A stretch of DNA of 29,385 nucleotides from Welwitschia mirabilis. Its lineage: Eukaryota > Gnetophyta > Gnetopsida > Welwitschiales. The notes under the pieces are model-generated. The model worked only from the letters and a program-made list of their open reading frames with translations. It did not search any database and was not told where the DNA came from. Shown one piece after another: positions 8,605 through 17,705 of this stretch; positions within the stretch are counted from its first letter, which is position 1, and each line of letters begins with the position of its first letter. The stretch lies in assembly GCA_051453625.1 (NCBI GenBank), contig JBOZIK010000001.1, positions 194,376,825 to 194,406,209 of the forward strand, given 5' to 3'. Position numbers and translations under genes: made by a program.

Positions 8605-9582
8605 ATGTTTTCATTACCATCCTGTTCAGTTGATCAAGATAAAGTAAAATTTTTGTTTTTGAAGTGTGTTTCATTTTAGAAATTTCTGTAATGATGAAAT
8701 ATTAAACGTATCTTTTGTTCCTTAGTTTCTTAATTTTGTTTACCTGTGAATGTTCTTATTTTGTGATATCATGTTATTTGTATTCACTTTCTTTGCCTTG
8801 ACTTTGGTTAACTTTTGTACTAGCAATATCATGAAGATGATGCTATTTTCCTTGTCTAATATGTACCAGAAACTTTTCACTTGATTCTTTAGCTTGTTTT
8901 TTGTGATCAATTGGCTCATTTATTAATATTAATCTTTTACTGATGTTATGATTTGTAGTAACTTATTTATTTTTCAATGCTATAACAGTTGCTTTCTAGT
9001 TTCATCATTGAATATCAACTGATAAACTAGTTGAATGCTCACAGGTCCAGAGTGCAACCCTATTCAGATGCTGAAATAAAGGTACTTAAGTAATTATTTT
9101 AGCTTTCCAATTTGTTGAATGGAAAGGGATAATGCCAAGGCATACTAAATATTTGTTTTTTGGCACTGTTGAACATCTTGGATTAAGATTGTTAAATGAT
9201 TTCGGAATTAATTGAATTTCTAAGCTCCATAGCAAGTATAAAACTTAAGCTAACATTGTAGATTAGGTGGAAATTTGATCCATAAGTATTATGTTGGTTT
9301 TTGAACAATATGGGCAAGCTCTAGCACATAGCAAATGCTTTGTAGATTCAATATTGCAAGGTGATTCCAGAATAACACTGACAACAGTTATAATTATGAG
9401 TTTATGACCATCATTGTTGTATTTGAAACACAGGATGAAGGGTTGATTAAATTCACTTCCACCCATGAAAATATAAAAACAAATAATAAAAATAGGTAGT
9501 TAATAGTTGAAGATTAGATGGGTTATTATGCACCACACTATAATTTGCATGTAACAGAAAGCTCAGAAGAAAAAACATCACT
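8605..9582. other. AT-rich stretch, intron-like in texture, no gene established
   Basis: T-rich DNA without long open frames. One short exon-like piece (9045-9081) is listed separately. The rest shows no element ends that I recognise. Confidence 0.5.
9045..9081 (+). other. Possible 37-nt internal exon of a host gene
   Basis: A short GC-richer stretch is preceded by a T-rich tract and CACAG and followed by GTACTTAAG, which fit splice acceptor and donor. In one frame (taking a split first codon) it reads SRVQPYSDAEIK without stops. If real, the surrounding repeats would lie in introns of a plus-strand gene. No neighbouring exon is recognisable and chance occurrence is quite possible. Confidence 0.15.
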
Positions 9583-9706
9583 GAAAAGTGAGACACATGA
9601 ATTTAGTGGTTTGGCATAAACCCTACATCCACTCACAAAGGATAGCAGAGAACCACAGCTATTTAGGATCTTTGTTATCACCTACCAGTCACCACAAGAT
9701 TTTTCA
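9583..9706. repeat. LTR-like fragment flanking the deleted copia element
   Basis: The stretch contains a phrase common in plant copia LTRs, of the type 'agtggtttggcataaaccctacatccactcac'-like (here at about 9598-9640). Similar phrasing recurs near 13405-13450. It may be the left part of an older LTR split by the insertion at 9707, with the right part continuing at 12224. Inference only. Confidence 0.3.
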
Positions 9707-10106
9707 TGTTAAATATTGTAGAGCCAAAGCTTTGTTTACTCTTATGTTATTTTTTGGTCTTATATTTTCTTATGTTGTGATGTCTTATGTTTTCTGATGA
9801 TGAAAAAAAGTAAGAAAGGGTCTCATTGTTGGTGGAGTGAACGTATCTTTTAGGATTGGTTCTAGGCCCTAGTGTTATATAAGAGGTTAGGGTTCTGATG
9901 GAGTGCGTTCCATTGTACTGTTTTGAAGGGTTTTCACTGGAGTTGAAGGAATGGCTTGTGTTCCTCGTGACTGCTAATCATTATAGCTAAATTAAAGAGC
10001 TATGTGCTGGTTTCTGTGGCAATAGGGTAAAAGGGTGCAAACCACATTGATTTCATGTGTGTTTTCTTTTGTGCTTGTTATTGTTTCACATATATATTTT
10101 TTTTCA
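9707..10106 (+). repeat. 5' LTR of the deleted copia element
   Basis: It matches 11830-12223 over its whole length with scattered substitutions and small indels. TG start and CA end are intact. A TATA box (TTATATAAG, 9875-9883) is placed as expected for U3. The substantial divergence from the 3' LTR indicates an old insertion. Homology weakly extends some bases left of 9707, so the true start could be up to about 15 bp earlier. Confidence 0.85.
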
Positions 10107-10108
10107 AT

Positions 10109-10121
10109 TGGTATTAGAGCC
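10109..10121 (+). promoter_or_regulatory. Primer binding site (initiator tRNA-Met)
   Basis: TGGTATTAGAGCC, one base different from the canonical TGGTATCAGAGCC, lies two bases after the LTR end. Confidence 0.85.
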
Positions 10122-10284
10122 TTGGTTGAAGGTCTATTGGCGATCACAATTTTCTTTTTGAGTTGCAATGTGTACACCTTCATTGGAGTGGTTTTTTCTT
10201 GTCTGCACATGGTATTTAGACAGTTAGGTTCCTTGAGTTTAAAATGTGAAGTAGGAAAGTCTTGCAGAGTCAACTTTAAAAGAG

Positions 10285-10752
10285 ATGAGCATTTCAGAGG
10301 CAAGTAAATTAGAATTTATCAACTCTGATATTGTTGGTTTTGTGAATCCACCATCTATTGCTGTTCTTGTGATGTTCACTTTTATTGGTGACTTTGCTTG
10401 CAGGATTTGGATATGTCCCATTCACACAAAGAACATGGTTCTTGATATTTTTAAGGAATATATAGCACAACTGGAAGCTCAAACAGATCTGAAGATTTAG
10501 AGAGTGCACATAGATAATGGGGGTGAATGTACCTCACATGCCTTTGCTAAATTTTGTGCTCAGAAGGACATAATCCACTCCTGTAAAACAACTAATATGC
10601 CACAGCAAAATAAAGTAGCAGATAGGTGTAATAGGACATTTATGGAATGTGCAAGAAGCATGGTAGCTGTTGCAATCTTCCCAAAAGTTTTGGGGCAGAG
10701 GCAGTTAGGACAACAGCATTTCTCATTAACAGGCCACCTTATTAAGCCTTAG
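10285..10752 (+). pseudogene. Copia integrase core, decayed
   Basis: The plus-strand reading holds the integrase core in one register with a TAG at 10498-10500. The first catalytic Asp is in FINSDIVG and the second in HIDNGGEC. Exactly 35 residues later the expected catalytic Glu is Asp (KVADRCNRT, family AERxNRT). Downstream (10753-10990) further integrase blocks are recognisable in broken frames: QILWKGKPVSYLHL, CEAYVWVQK, GYGGDGFDFG and RDVKF. The N-terminal GAG-pre-integrase region is absent; the protein homology begins just before the first Asp, about 165 bp after the primer site. This shows that gag, protease and the integrase N-terminus were deleted. Confidence 0.88.
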
Positions 10753-10990
10753 GTGGACAGTTTCCACAAATCTTGTGGAAGGGAAAACCTGTATCATATC
10801 TGCATCTGAACGTCGTTGATTGTGAAGCCTATGTCTGGGTGCAAAAAGTCCTACAGATCCGAACTATATGATGGAGTGCACTGGTTTATCCTTGTAGGCT
10901 ATGGTGGTGATGGCTTTGACTTCGGGAGGCTGTCACCAAACAGGTCCTTAGGTCTAGAGATGTAAAATTCAAGGAAGTTACTCCTTTCTA

Positions 10991-11328
10991 GCTAAGCAGG
11001 AGGAGGGTCAGGATGTGGGAGTTCCTGGCCCTTATGACTGGCAGAAAGAATCTGTTGTAGTTCTCTGTCAAGTGCATGATGTAAGAAGAATGAAAACAGA
11101 GTATTTTGCATAAAGCTGATGACGTAGCTTAGCAGCATGAGGGGAATAATGAACTAGATGAGGGTGACGAACTAGAAGAAGAGGAGATGTTAAATGAGCA
11201 GGTGGAAGAGTAAGCAAAACCGATCTGCCCTTTCAAAAGAGTCCCTCCCATTGGCTAAGGATATCAATTAGAGTTTCAAAACAGCCAAATAGATATTCTT
11301 CCTCCTTGTAGTATGTCTCGCATACAGA
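10991..11328 (+). other. Copia integrase-RT linker remnant
   Basis: Purine-rich sequence with codons for many Glu and Asp residues (for example around 11150-11215), typical of the acidic linker after copia integrase, but with frequent stops. It ends abruptly at about 11329, where inverted LTR sequence begins. Confidence 0.5.
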
Positions 11329-11640
11329 TGGGGGAGTACCAGAAACTGTTGCAGAGCCTGTTTGATTCAGCTGCAGTGATCAGCAATCATAGGGAACACA
11401 AGCTGTTCCTCTAGCTCTAGCCAAAACCCTTCAAAATAATACAATGGAATGCACTGTGTCAAAGCCCTAACCTTGTATATGATACTAGGGTTTAAAGCTA
11501 ACTTTAAAAATTACATTGGCCCCATTCCCTCTCTTTTTTCAATTTTTTTTGAAATTATTAATGGATGTCCCTTCTACAGCATAAAGACATAAGTCCAAAA
11601 AACAACGTAAGAGTACTTTGGCTTCACGATATTTAATATT
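11329..11640 (-). repeat. Inverted partial LTR inside the deleted copia element
   Basis: This stretch matches the reverse complement of the flanking LTR. Landmarks in order are the reversed CAGAAAC...CAGCA block, AGGAACACAAGC, AAAACCCTTCAAAA, ACAATGGAATGCACT, AACCCTAACC, and finally GGCTTCACGATATTTAATA, the LTR start. About 90 bp at the LTR 3' end are missing on the left. Its orientation is opposite to both flanking LTRs, so the transcript of the element could fold into a long hairpin. Confidence 0.82.
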
Positions 11641-11829
11641 CTTCTGCTTGAGGACAAACCATCCTCTTCCAGCAACAATCTTCAGAGGTGTGCTAATTTC
11701 AAGACCACCTTTCAGCTCACATAACTGCAAGACCAAATAGGGAAATACAGAACTAATGGTTCCCCAAGCCTAGGATCTTTGTCCGAGTATCAACAACATT
11801 CTTGTGAGGTGGAATCTTCTTAAATTTTG
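11641..11829. other. Unassigned segment between inverted LTR and 3' LTR, with a polypurine-like motif
   Basis: No protein family recognised on either strand. GAGGTGGA at 11806-11813 resembles the polypurine tract (AAGGTGGAGATTG-like) that precedes Tork-type LTRs on the plus strand. The rest may be the 3' internal end of the element that carried the inverted LTR. Confidence 0.4.
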
Positions 11830-12223
11830 TGTTAAATATGGTGAAGCCAAATCTTTGTTTGCTCTTATGTTATTTTTGGCCTTATCTCTTTATGTTGTAA
11901 AGAGGACATAAATTATAAGAAAAAAGAGCGAAGGGTCCATTAGGTGGTGGGGTCAACGTGTTCTTTAGGGTCGGTTTTAAACTCCAACAGTATATAAGTG
12001 GTCGTGATTTTGATGGAGTGCATTCCATTGTACTGTTTTGAAGGATTTTCGCTAGAGCTAGAGGAATGGCTTGTGTTCCTTGTGATGTCTGATCATTATA
12101 GCTGAATCAAAGAGCTTTGTGCTGGTTTCTGTGGATGTCAGGTAAGAAGGGCCCGAACCACTTTGATTTTGTATGTGCTTTCCTTGCTGCTTGTTATTTT
12201 TCTTGCATATATGTATAGGTTCA
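11830..12223 (+). repeat. 3' LTR of the deleted copia element
   Basis: It is homologous to 9707-10106. It starts TGTTAAATATGG and ends GGTTCA. The TATA box TATATAAG is at 11991-11998. It differs from the 5' LTR at many positions. Confidence 0.85.
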
Positions 12224-14239
12224 TCTTTAACCTCTACAAGCAGACGTTTTTAAGACAAGTCTCAAGCTTTTCACAAAAGCAGCTTAGATGAATGATGTAT
12301 TGAACTCGAGATGCTCTAGTGCCTAAATCATTCAAGGTTGAAGTACAGAAGAAAGCCTCAAAGCTTAGATGAATACAAATATAAGCAGAGCTGGAACTTT
12401 TACAGAAGAATGAGTATGTGTGTTAAGTAGAAAGCAAGAGTGAGAAAATATGTAACCTCTAGATAGGAGAGAAATGACATAGTTATAGTTCTCTCTCAAA
12501 GTATGTCTGTTACAAGTGTAATTGACCCTAAATATTGTGCACTGAAATCTAAGGAGTTGATGGCTACGATAATCAAAGAAATCTGACAGGTTCAAAGAGT
12601 GTAGAAAGATTTTAAAGATTGATTGTCTCACACATCTGATTGACCTGATATAAGATTCAGTCATCCCAATCTGAATCTGATTCTTCTGTCGAAACTAAGT
12701 ACAATTTGGTTGACCCAATAAAATATCTGGCTGCCCCAATCTGAAGTTGCATTCATGCCCAAAAATAGTCTGGTCACGCTGATCATTAGTCTGATCAACC
12801 GATCCTGAAATAGTTGACTTTAGATTGCTTGCAGATTTTTGGCCAGACGAAACATGCAATCAGCCAAACAAGAAAGAGGGAAGCCTTCTTAATTCCTAGC
12901 ACTTCCCTAATTTTCCACAGATCCTTTGCCCAACCTTTGGCACATTTTGATTCTTTGGAAAGTAAAAATATCATGAGACAGCAGTGTGAACTAAATAATT
13001 CTAACGGTGTTGAGCCTAATTGTATCCTCTATGGCTTTTCCGTGTCTGATGAATTGAATATATTCATCCATTCTCTTTCTTTTTTTATCTATTGCAACAT
13101 AAAATCATTCCCTCTCTGTTTTGCACATTGTACATGAAGAATGAAAACTATAGAATAGGGGTGAATAGGGTTAAAAGGAATTTTTAAGACATGTTTTGAA
13201 CCCTTTTAATAAAGAATGAAAAGAAGGGTACAAAAATATGGATCAAACACCTTAGAGGTGTTGATGGGGTTGGGTAAGTAGCACTTCCATATTTTTAATC
13301 TTGTTCTCAAAAATGATTATTTCATTTTTAAAATCTTATTGTAGTTGAAAAAAAAATATTGGGAAAGAAACAGACCGAAAGCATAAGAGCACAAAAACCA
13401 TGCAAAAAGCTTTTATAGAAGTTCAGCACTTGCCTGATCTACTCGTAGGGGGAGTAAATTGTGCTTTCTCCCTAGTTCCCTTGATCTGTCACAACAATAC
13501 AATAACAGATGGTCTTCCTTAAGGATTAACCACCTAAAACCCTTCAACAATTCTAACATTTATCAGTGATGGATCTTTTTAAGCTGAGGTACAACCAGAG
13601 AAAAGAAAAGAGAAGGAGAAAATGTGCCAAAAGCACTCATAAGTCAATGAAGCTCATTAATATCTGGATTGCAAAAGTTACGGCCTTGATATTGATTGAC
13701 AATGTGTGTGCAAGAGTAATGAGTGCGAAATTGAATGCTTAGCCTTGCACCTGTGAAGCCAATCCCCTTTTATGCAAAACCTTCTTTTGTGACTATTAGA
13801 TAAGTGGAGTAATTTTGAGAACATTCTACCTTGGACTAATTAACTCTTCAATCAAATGAGAAACAGGAAAGTAAGTGAACAGAAGTGATCCAAATAGAGA
13901 ATTTTCTTGAGTTTGCATGGACAATTTGACTGATTTTAGGAGCTTATCCATGCCTGTTTTTGAATTTCTATTTGAAGTGGTTATTCACCTCCAAGAGGAC
14001 AATCTCTTGCTTTATTATTTGTTCAAAAATTGCTAACTCATGAGGGGGTGTCTACTGAAGAGTGGACTTATGCCTCAGATTCTGTTGACACCTGGAACAA
14101 CTGAAAATAAGGGTTCTCATACGTGGTAGGGGCTAGCCTGTGTGTAGACTAAACAAAATCTTAGCTCCAAATATTGTAGCAACTATTGATGATCCTCCAA
14201 CTTAAGAACCTCATTATTGAAATTGTAAAACTTCTAACA
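12224..14239 (-). repeat. LTR-like DNA, probable 3' LTR of the minus-strand copia at 14240-16939
   Basis: The right boundary is supported: the minus strand reads TGTTAGAAG immediately after a polypurine tract. To the left I see features common in long copia LTRs: repeated TGATCAACC/TTGACC phrases at 12650-12820, an AGGGGTGAATAGGG phrase near 13155, and a stretch near 13405-13450 similar to 9598-9640. No coding sequence is evident. The left boundary is not resolved; it may abut 12224 or lie near 13140. Confidence 0.4.
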
Positions 14240-14253
14240 ATCTCCCCTTTTCC
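14240..14253 (-). promoter_or_regulatory. Polypurine tract of a minus-strand copia element
   Basis: The minus strand reads GGAAAAGGGGAGAT directly before TGTTAGAAG. This is the classic position and composition of a copia plus-strand primer site next to the 3' LTR. Confidence 0.65.
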
Positions 14254-15576
14254 AGCAGGAAACTTTGAATAGCAAATTATGTTGGTCAGCAATGTTTCAC
14301 CTAAGTTATGCTTATGTAGATGTTCAAATAAACCGCCCCTGAGCATAGTGTTCAAGAAACCAAATTCAAACTTAAACTTATGGCATTGGGTGAAGGATAC
14401 TCCTAACATTAGGGCATCAAAGAAAATTTACCAAAGCAATTGATGCAACCAACAAAATATTTGCCAATGTTCCTCCCTTCATGCATCCTCCCCCTACCCC
14501 CCTTACCCCCCACTTTGTTATAATTGGTCCTAAAAGTTAATGAACCAAAAGACCAAAGACCAAGAGTACACTATGACAGTGGTAGGAAAAATAATACATT
14601 ATGGACCTAGTGGTAATGTAAAAAGGTGACTTATTTAATGTTAGCATACAAAGAGTATGTATAGATTAAAAAAAAAGGGAAAAAAGAAAAAAAAGATGCA
14701 AACATGGATGACCAACGCACCTGTGTAGTAAACTTTGGGGCTATACCATTATTACTGGAGCACAAAAAAAGAAAAGAAGGGAAAAAAGAAAAAGAAAAAA
14801 NNNNNNNNNNNNNNNNNNNNNNNNNNNNNNNNNNNNNNAGAGTACAAAAAAGGGCGTAGAATTGTTCACGTAAGAGTCTACAAAAGTAAGAGTGTCAAGG
14901 ATAGATCAGAATGACTGAAGTGGAGGGGCGAAAGAAGGATAATCTAGCCAAGATCACTCGGATCATTTGCATCATTAGTAGAAGAATCACCATCATTATC
15001 TCCTCCTGGCTATAAAGAAATCTGAATGCAAATACCATCTCTATGAGGAGTCATTACTATCTTCGGAGTGCACGAGCCAAAACTAACTGAGAAATCTCTC
15101 TTGAAAAAGCACTGGTTTTCAAAGGGGGATGGAAGCACTCGTACCTTGAGGAGCATTGCGATGTTCTTCTTCCTTAATCATACGTATGCAGCCAAGAGTT
15201 GATCTATCAAGACTAGGAAGTACCTTTAGCTTATCCTCATCTTTAGTAATATACCACTATTGTAACATATATTTGAAATGAGTCCTCCACAGGGCAAAAC
15301 AATGTTTCTTATATGAGCAACAAACTGGCACATGTTGAGAAAAATAAGTTCTGGGAAATTTGTCTTATCATCATCATAAAAATGAAATAGTAATTGTGCG
15401 ATTGCCTGGGAAAATGGCAGAAGATGCTTACAAATTACACCATGCTTTCATCCTGTTAGTTTCCCAGAAAGAACTTGAGTTACTTCCATCTTTACTTGCA
15501 TATCCTAAAAGAGAAAAACAACTACAAATCAACGAACAGAATCCTCACAAGGGAAAGAGCTGTAATTTGCAGTTAA
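14254..15576 (-). other. Post-RNase H region of a copia element, degenerate; purine-rich tracts and a 38-N gap
   Basis: This lies between the polypurine tract and the RNase H (from 16400), so it is the extra 3' region that some copia lineages (SIRE/Maximus type) carry after pol. Around 15080-15370 the minus strand has codons resembling a decayed protein (NFPELIFLNMCQFVAHIRN and VLPCGGLIS-like blocks). I suspect the unknown plant-transposon protein often found after pol but cannot assign it. Two purine-rich low-complexity tracts (14667-14696 and 14762-14800) both contain GGGAAAAAAGAAAAA; the second ends at the gap 14801-14838. Confidence 0.4.
14801..14838. other. Assembly gap (38 N)
   Basis: Short gap directly after a purine-rich low-complexity tract, likely caused by it. 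Confidence 0.99.
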
Positions 15577-15592
15577 CTTCTGGAGTGATTTT
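15577..15592. repeat. Left 16-bp target-site duplication of the tRNA-like insertion
   Basis: CTTCTGGAGTGATTTT, repeated without mismatch at 15731-15746. The sequences outside and inside the two copies differ at once, so the repeat is exactly 16 bp. Confidence 0.85.
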
Positions 15593-15730
15593 CTTCTTTT
15601 AGTTTTACCCCCTCTTGAAAGAAATCCAAATTATGATCAATTACACGATAGGGCCATTCTGATGATTGAACTCAGGGCCTCTTGCACCCAAAGCGAGAAT
15701 CATATCATTAGACCAAATGCCCAAACTGTT
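15593..15730 (-). mobile_element. tRNA-Pro-derived retro-insertion (SINE-like), 138 bp
   Basis: 138 bp bounded by a perfect 16-bp direct repeat. On the minus strand it consists of an 8-nt leader (AACAGTTT), a 72-nt sequence like plant tRNA-Pro(UGG), and a 58-nt tail ending AAAACTAAAAGAAG. Long target duplications of this size are typical of LINE-mediated retrotransposition, and a tRNA head is typical of SINEs. The tail has no poly(A) and I do not recognise a SINE body, so it may instead be a retrotransposed tRNA precursor. It is inserted in the post-pol region of the older copia element. Confidence 0.75.
15651..15722 (-). tRNA. tRNA-Pro(UGG)-like sequence, probably a pseudogene
   Basis: Read on the minus strand it starts GGGCATTTGGTCTA and is 72 nt long, the length of plant nuclear tRNA-Pro. 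The acceptor stem pairs at 6 of 7 positions. The anticodon stem CTCGC pairs with GCAAG at 4 of 5, with loop TTTGGGT and anticodon TGG at 15688-15690. The T stem pairs at 4 of 5. Compared with the usual plant gene, box A has lost the invariant G pair (AATGA for AGTGG) and box B reads GTTCAATCA for GTTCGATTC. The changes in both internal promoter boxes and the insertion context (16-bp flanking repeats) point to a retropseudogene, not a working gene. Confidence 0.7.
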
Positions 15731-15746
15731 CTTCTGGAGTGATTTT
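15731..15746. repeat. Right 16-bp target-site duplication of the tRNA-like insertion
   Basis: Identical to 15577-15592. Confidence 0.85.
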
Positions 15747-16399
15747 GATTTTTACTTCCAACACTTCCACCCATAAAGTTTTCTTCCCAGCCGAAAAGAA
15801 AAACCAATCTAGGGTAAGCTTCAGGAAATTAGTCATGCAACTGTAATGGATCTAAGGATTCCAGTTTCTGGCAGAGATGAAATTCCTTTTGAAAGTATTC
15901 ATCATTTGCCTTCCTCTTGTTAGACACTAACCTCTTTTCACAGCAAGCACTTCCACATCTTCTATTGACTGGCATCTTTTCTTTTAGCATATTAGGAAAA
16001 GACAAAAGTAATGGCCCGGAGAAGAAGACAAGTAATGAAAGTCATGCAAAGAGAAGAGAGGTGTGTGCTTGAAAGTGCAAGAGGGAAGCGAAGAAAATGA
16101 ATGATTCAAACTCATTTGAAGTTGAAAAGTAGGGTTTTCTTTATGTTTATCTGCATAACGCAACCTCAGGATGATCGTCAGCATAAGAACAGGTAAAAAA
16201 TATAGATAAGTCTGAATAGAAAGTGATTGCCCACTTGGGCTGAGGTGGTTACTTGCTGATGTTTTGGGGAAAAACCAATAAGAAAAACAATAGAGAGTAA
16301 ATGAGAGGCAACCAAGTTGGATGAAGAATAAACATTTAAATAAATGATTTACATGAGTGCAAAAGAGATGTGACGTACTGGTCATATACAATTAGGCTT
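15747..16399 (-). pseudogene. Copia post-RNase H tail, unassigned open frame
   Basis: A minus-strand frame of 135 codons (16391-15984) follows the RNase H directly. It is rich in Ser, Leu, Phe and His (for example LFCTHVNHLFKCLFF) and has no domain I recognise. Its position just after the RNase H C-terminus suggests non-coding 3' sequence of the element that happens to be open, though a decayed third gene cannot be excluded. 15747-15983 shows no clear coding sequence. Confidence 0.35.
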
Positions 16400-16939
16400 T
16401 ATGAACGAAAAAGTCATAACTTGTTTGGGCACACACCTATGCTCAAGAGTCGAGTCTTGATGAAACTTGTTGAACGAATCGTCTGAAAAAGGCTTAATGA
16501 ATATGTCTATCAATTACCTATATAGAATCTGTAAAAAGGGGAACTATGTTTCTCTCAACTTGTTCTTTTATAAATTAATGATGAATGTCAATGTGCTTGG
16601 TATGATCGTCACACAGGATCATGTTAATTACACTTGTTGTCACAAGATATCCTTTTTCGATTAATATGGGTGTCATAATGAGGTAAAATTTCCTCTATTG
16701 ATACTGGGTTGTGCAAAAAGCACCAACTACTATATGTTTTGCTTTTGTCTTAGAAAGCAATGTTGAATTTTGTTTTCTACTAGCCCAGAACACAAGTCAG
16801 TTGCGCAAAAAGTAACACACATTTCTTGTACTTTCCCTATCTTCTATGCATCTAGCCTAATCTGCATCAGTATACCAAACTGCATCAAGTGTGGCATGTC
16901 GAGGTGAATTATCTTAATGTTGAGTATATCTCCAAGAGC
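16400..16939 (-). pseudogene. Ty1/copia RNase H domain, heavily decayed
   Basis: Minus-strand motifs in normal order: RHATLDAVWYTDAD (about 16900-16862; family YSDADxAG), EDREST (KSTSG block), VFWASRKQNSTLLSKTKAKHIVVGAF (about 16800-16720; family SWSSKKQxxxxLSTAEAEYxAxG), then TKHIDIHH (16582-16605; family TKHIDIRHHF) and a C-terminal tail to about 16400. Several codons are stops, including just after YTDAD, and at least two frame changes are needed. RNase H degrades the RNA strand during reverse transcription. The TKHIDIRHHF wording with a long post-pol region suggests the SIRE/Maximus side of copia, but this is a judgement by eye. Confidence 0.85.
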
Positions 16940-17555
16940 NNNNNNNNNNNNNNNNNNNNNNNNNNNNNNNNNNNNNNNNNNNNNNNNNNNNNNNNNNNNN
17001 NNNNNNNNNNNNNNNNNNNNNNNNNNNNNNNNNNNNNNNNNNNNNNNNNNNNNNNNNNNNNNNNNNNNNNNNNNNNNNNNNNNNNNNNNNNNNNNNNNNN
17101 NNNNNNNNNNNNNNNNNNNNNNNNNNNNNNNNNNNNNNNNNNNNNNNNNNNNNNNNNNNNNNNNNNNNNNNNNNNNNNNNNNNNNNNNNNNNNNNNNNNN
17201 NNNNNNNNNNNNNNNNNNNNNNNNNNNNNNNNNNNNNNNNNNNNNNNNNNNNNNNNNNNNNNNNNNNNNNNNNNNNNNNNNNNNNNNNNNNNNNNNNNNN
17301 NNNNNNNNNNNNNNNNNNNNNNNNNNNNNNNNNNNNNNNNNNNNNNNNNNNNNNNNNNNNNNNNNNNNNNNNNNNNNNNNNNNNNNNNNNNNNNNNNNNN
17401 NNNNNNNNNNNNNNNNNNNNNNNNNNNNNNNNNNNNNNNNNNNNNNNNNNNNNNNNNNNNNNNNNNNNNNNNNNNNNNNNNNNNNNNNNNNNNNNNNNNN
17501 NNNNNNNNNNNNNNNNNNNNNNNNNNNNNNNNNNNNNNNNNNNNNNNNNNNNNNN
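16940..17555. other. Assembly gap (616 N)
   Basis: It lies between the copia RNase H on the left and a gypsy-type LTR start on the right, so it hides at least one element boundary. Confidence 0.99.
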
Positions 17556-17691
17556 GTTTTCTAATTATTTTGAATCTTATAATGTGTTAATAGAGTCTAA
17601 ATAGGATTTGATCCTAGGTTCCGTTGTGCATGTTAGTTAATACCTAAAAAAAATTATGGTTAATTAGGGTAATTGAAGTTGGGGTGTTACA
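17556..17691 (-). mobile_element. Start of a gypsy-type LTR (TGTAACACCCC), partial
   Basis: The minus strand begins TGTAACACCCC at 17691, a start shared by many plant Ty3/gypsy chromovirus LTRs. It interrupts the copia gag sequence a few codons after its zinc knuckle. The remainder runs into the gap, so I cannot tell a solo LTR from a full element. Confidence 0.55.
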
Positions 17692-17705
17692 TTGGCTCAT
17701 TGAAA

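Larger units (their letters stand above)
9707..12223 (+). mobile_element. Internally deleted Ty1/copia element with two flanking LTRs
   Basis: Two direct copies of a roughly 400-bp LTR (9707-10106 and 11830-12223) bound the element, both beginning TGTTAAATAT and ending TTCA. A primer site (TGGTATTAGAGCC) follows the first, and a purine-rich GAGGTGGA lies just before the second. Inside are only a decayed integrase (10285-10752), part of the integrase-RT linker, and an inverted LTR piece (11329-11640). Gag, protease, RT and RNase H are missing, so total length is 2.5 kb against about 5 kb for a full copia. No matching 5-bp target duplication is visible (TTTCA on the left, TCTTT on the right), so the outer edges may be off by a few bases or have decayed. 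Confidence 0.85.

Noticed and set aside
11539-11736. 65-codon minus-strand frame reading through the inverted LTR
   Set aside because: It crosses the LTR start, and no protein family is recognisable.
15984-16391. 135-codon minus-strand open frame as a membrane protein gene
   Set aside because: Hydrophobic and Ser-rich composition only; no domain, and it directly follows a decayed RNase H. Kept only as an unassigned remnant.
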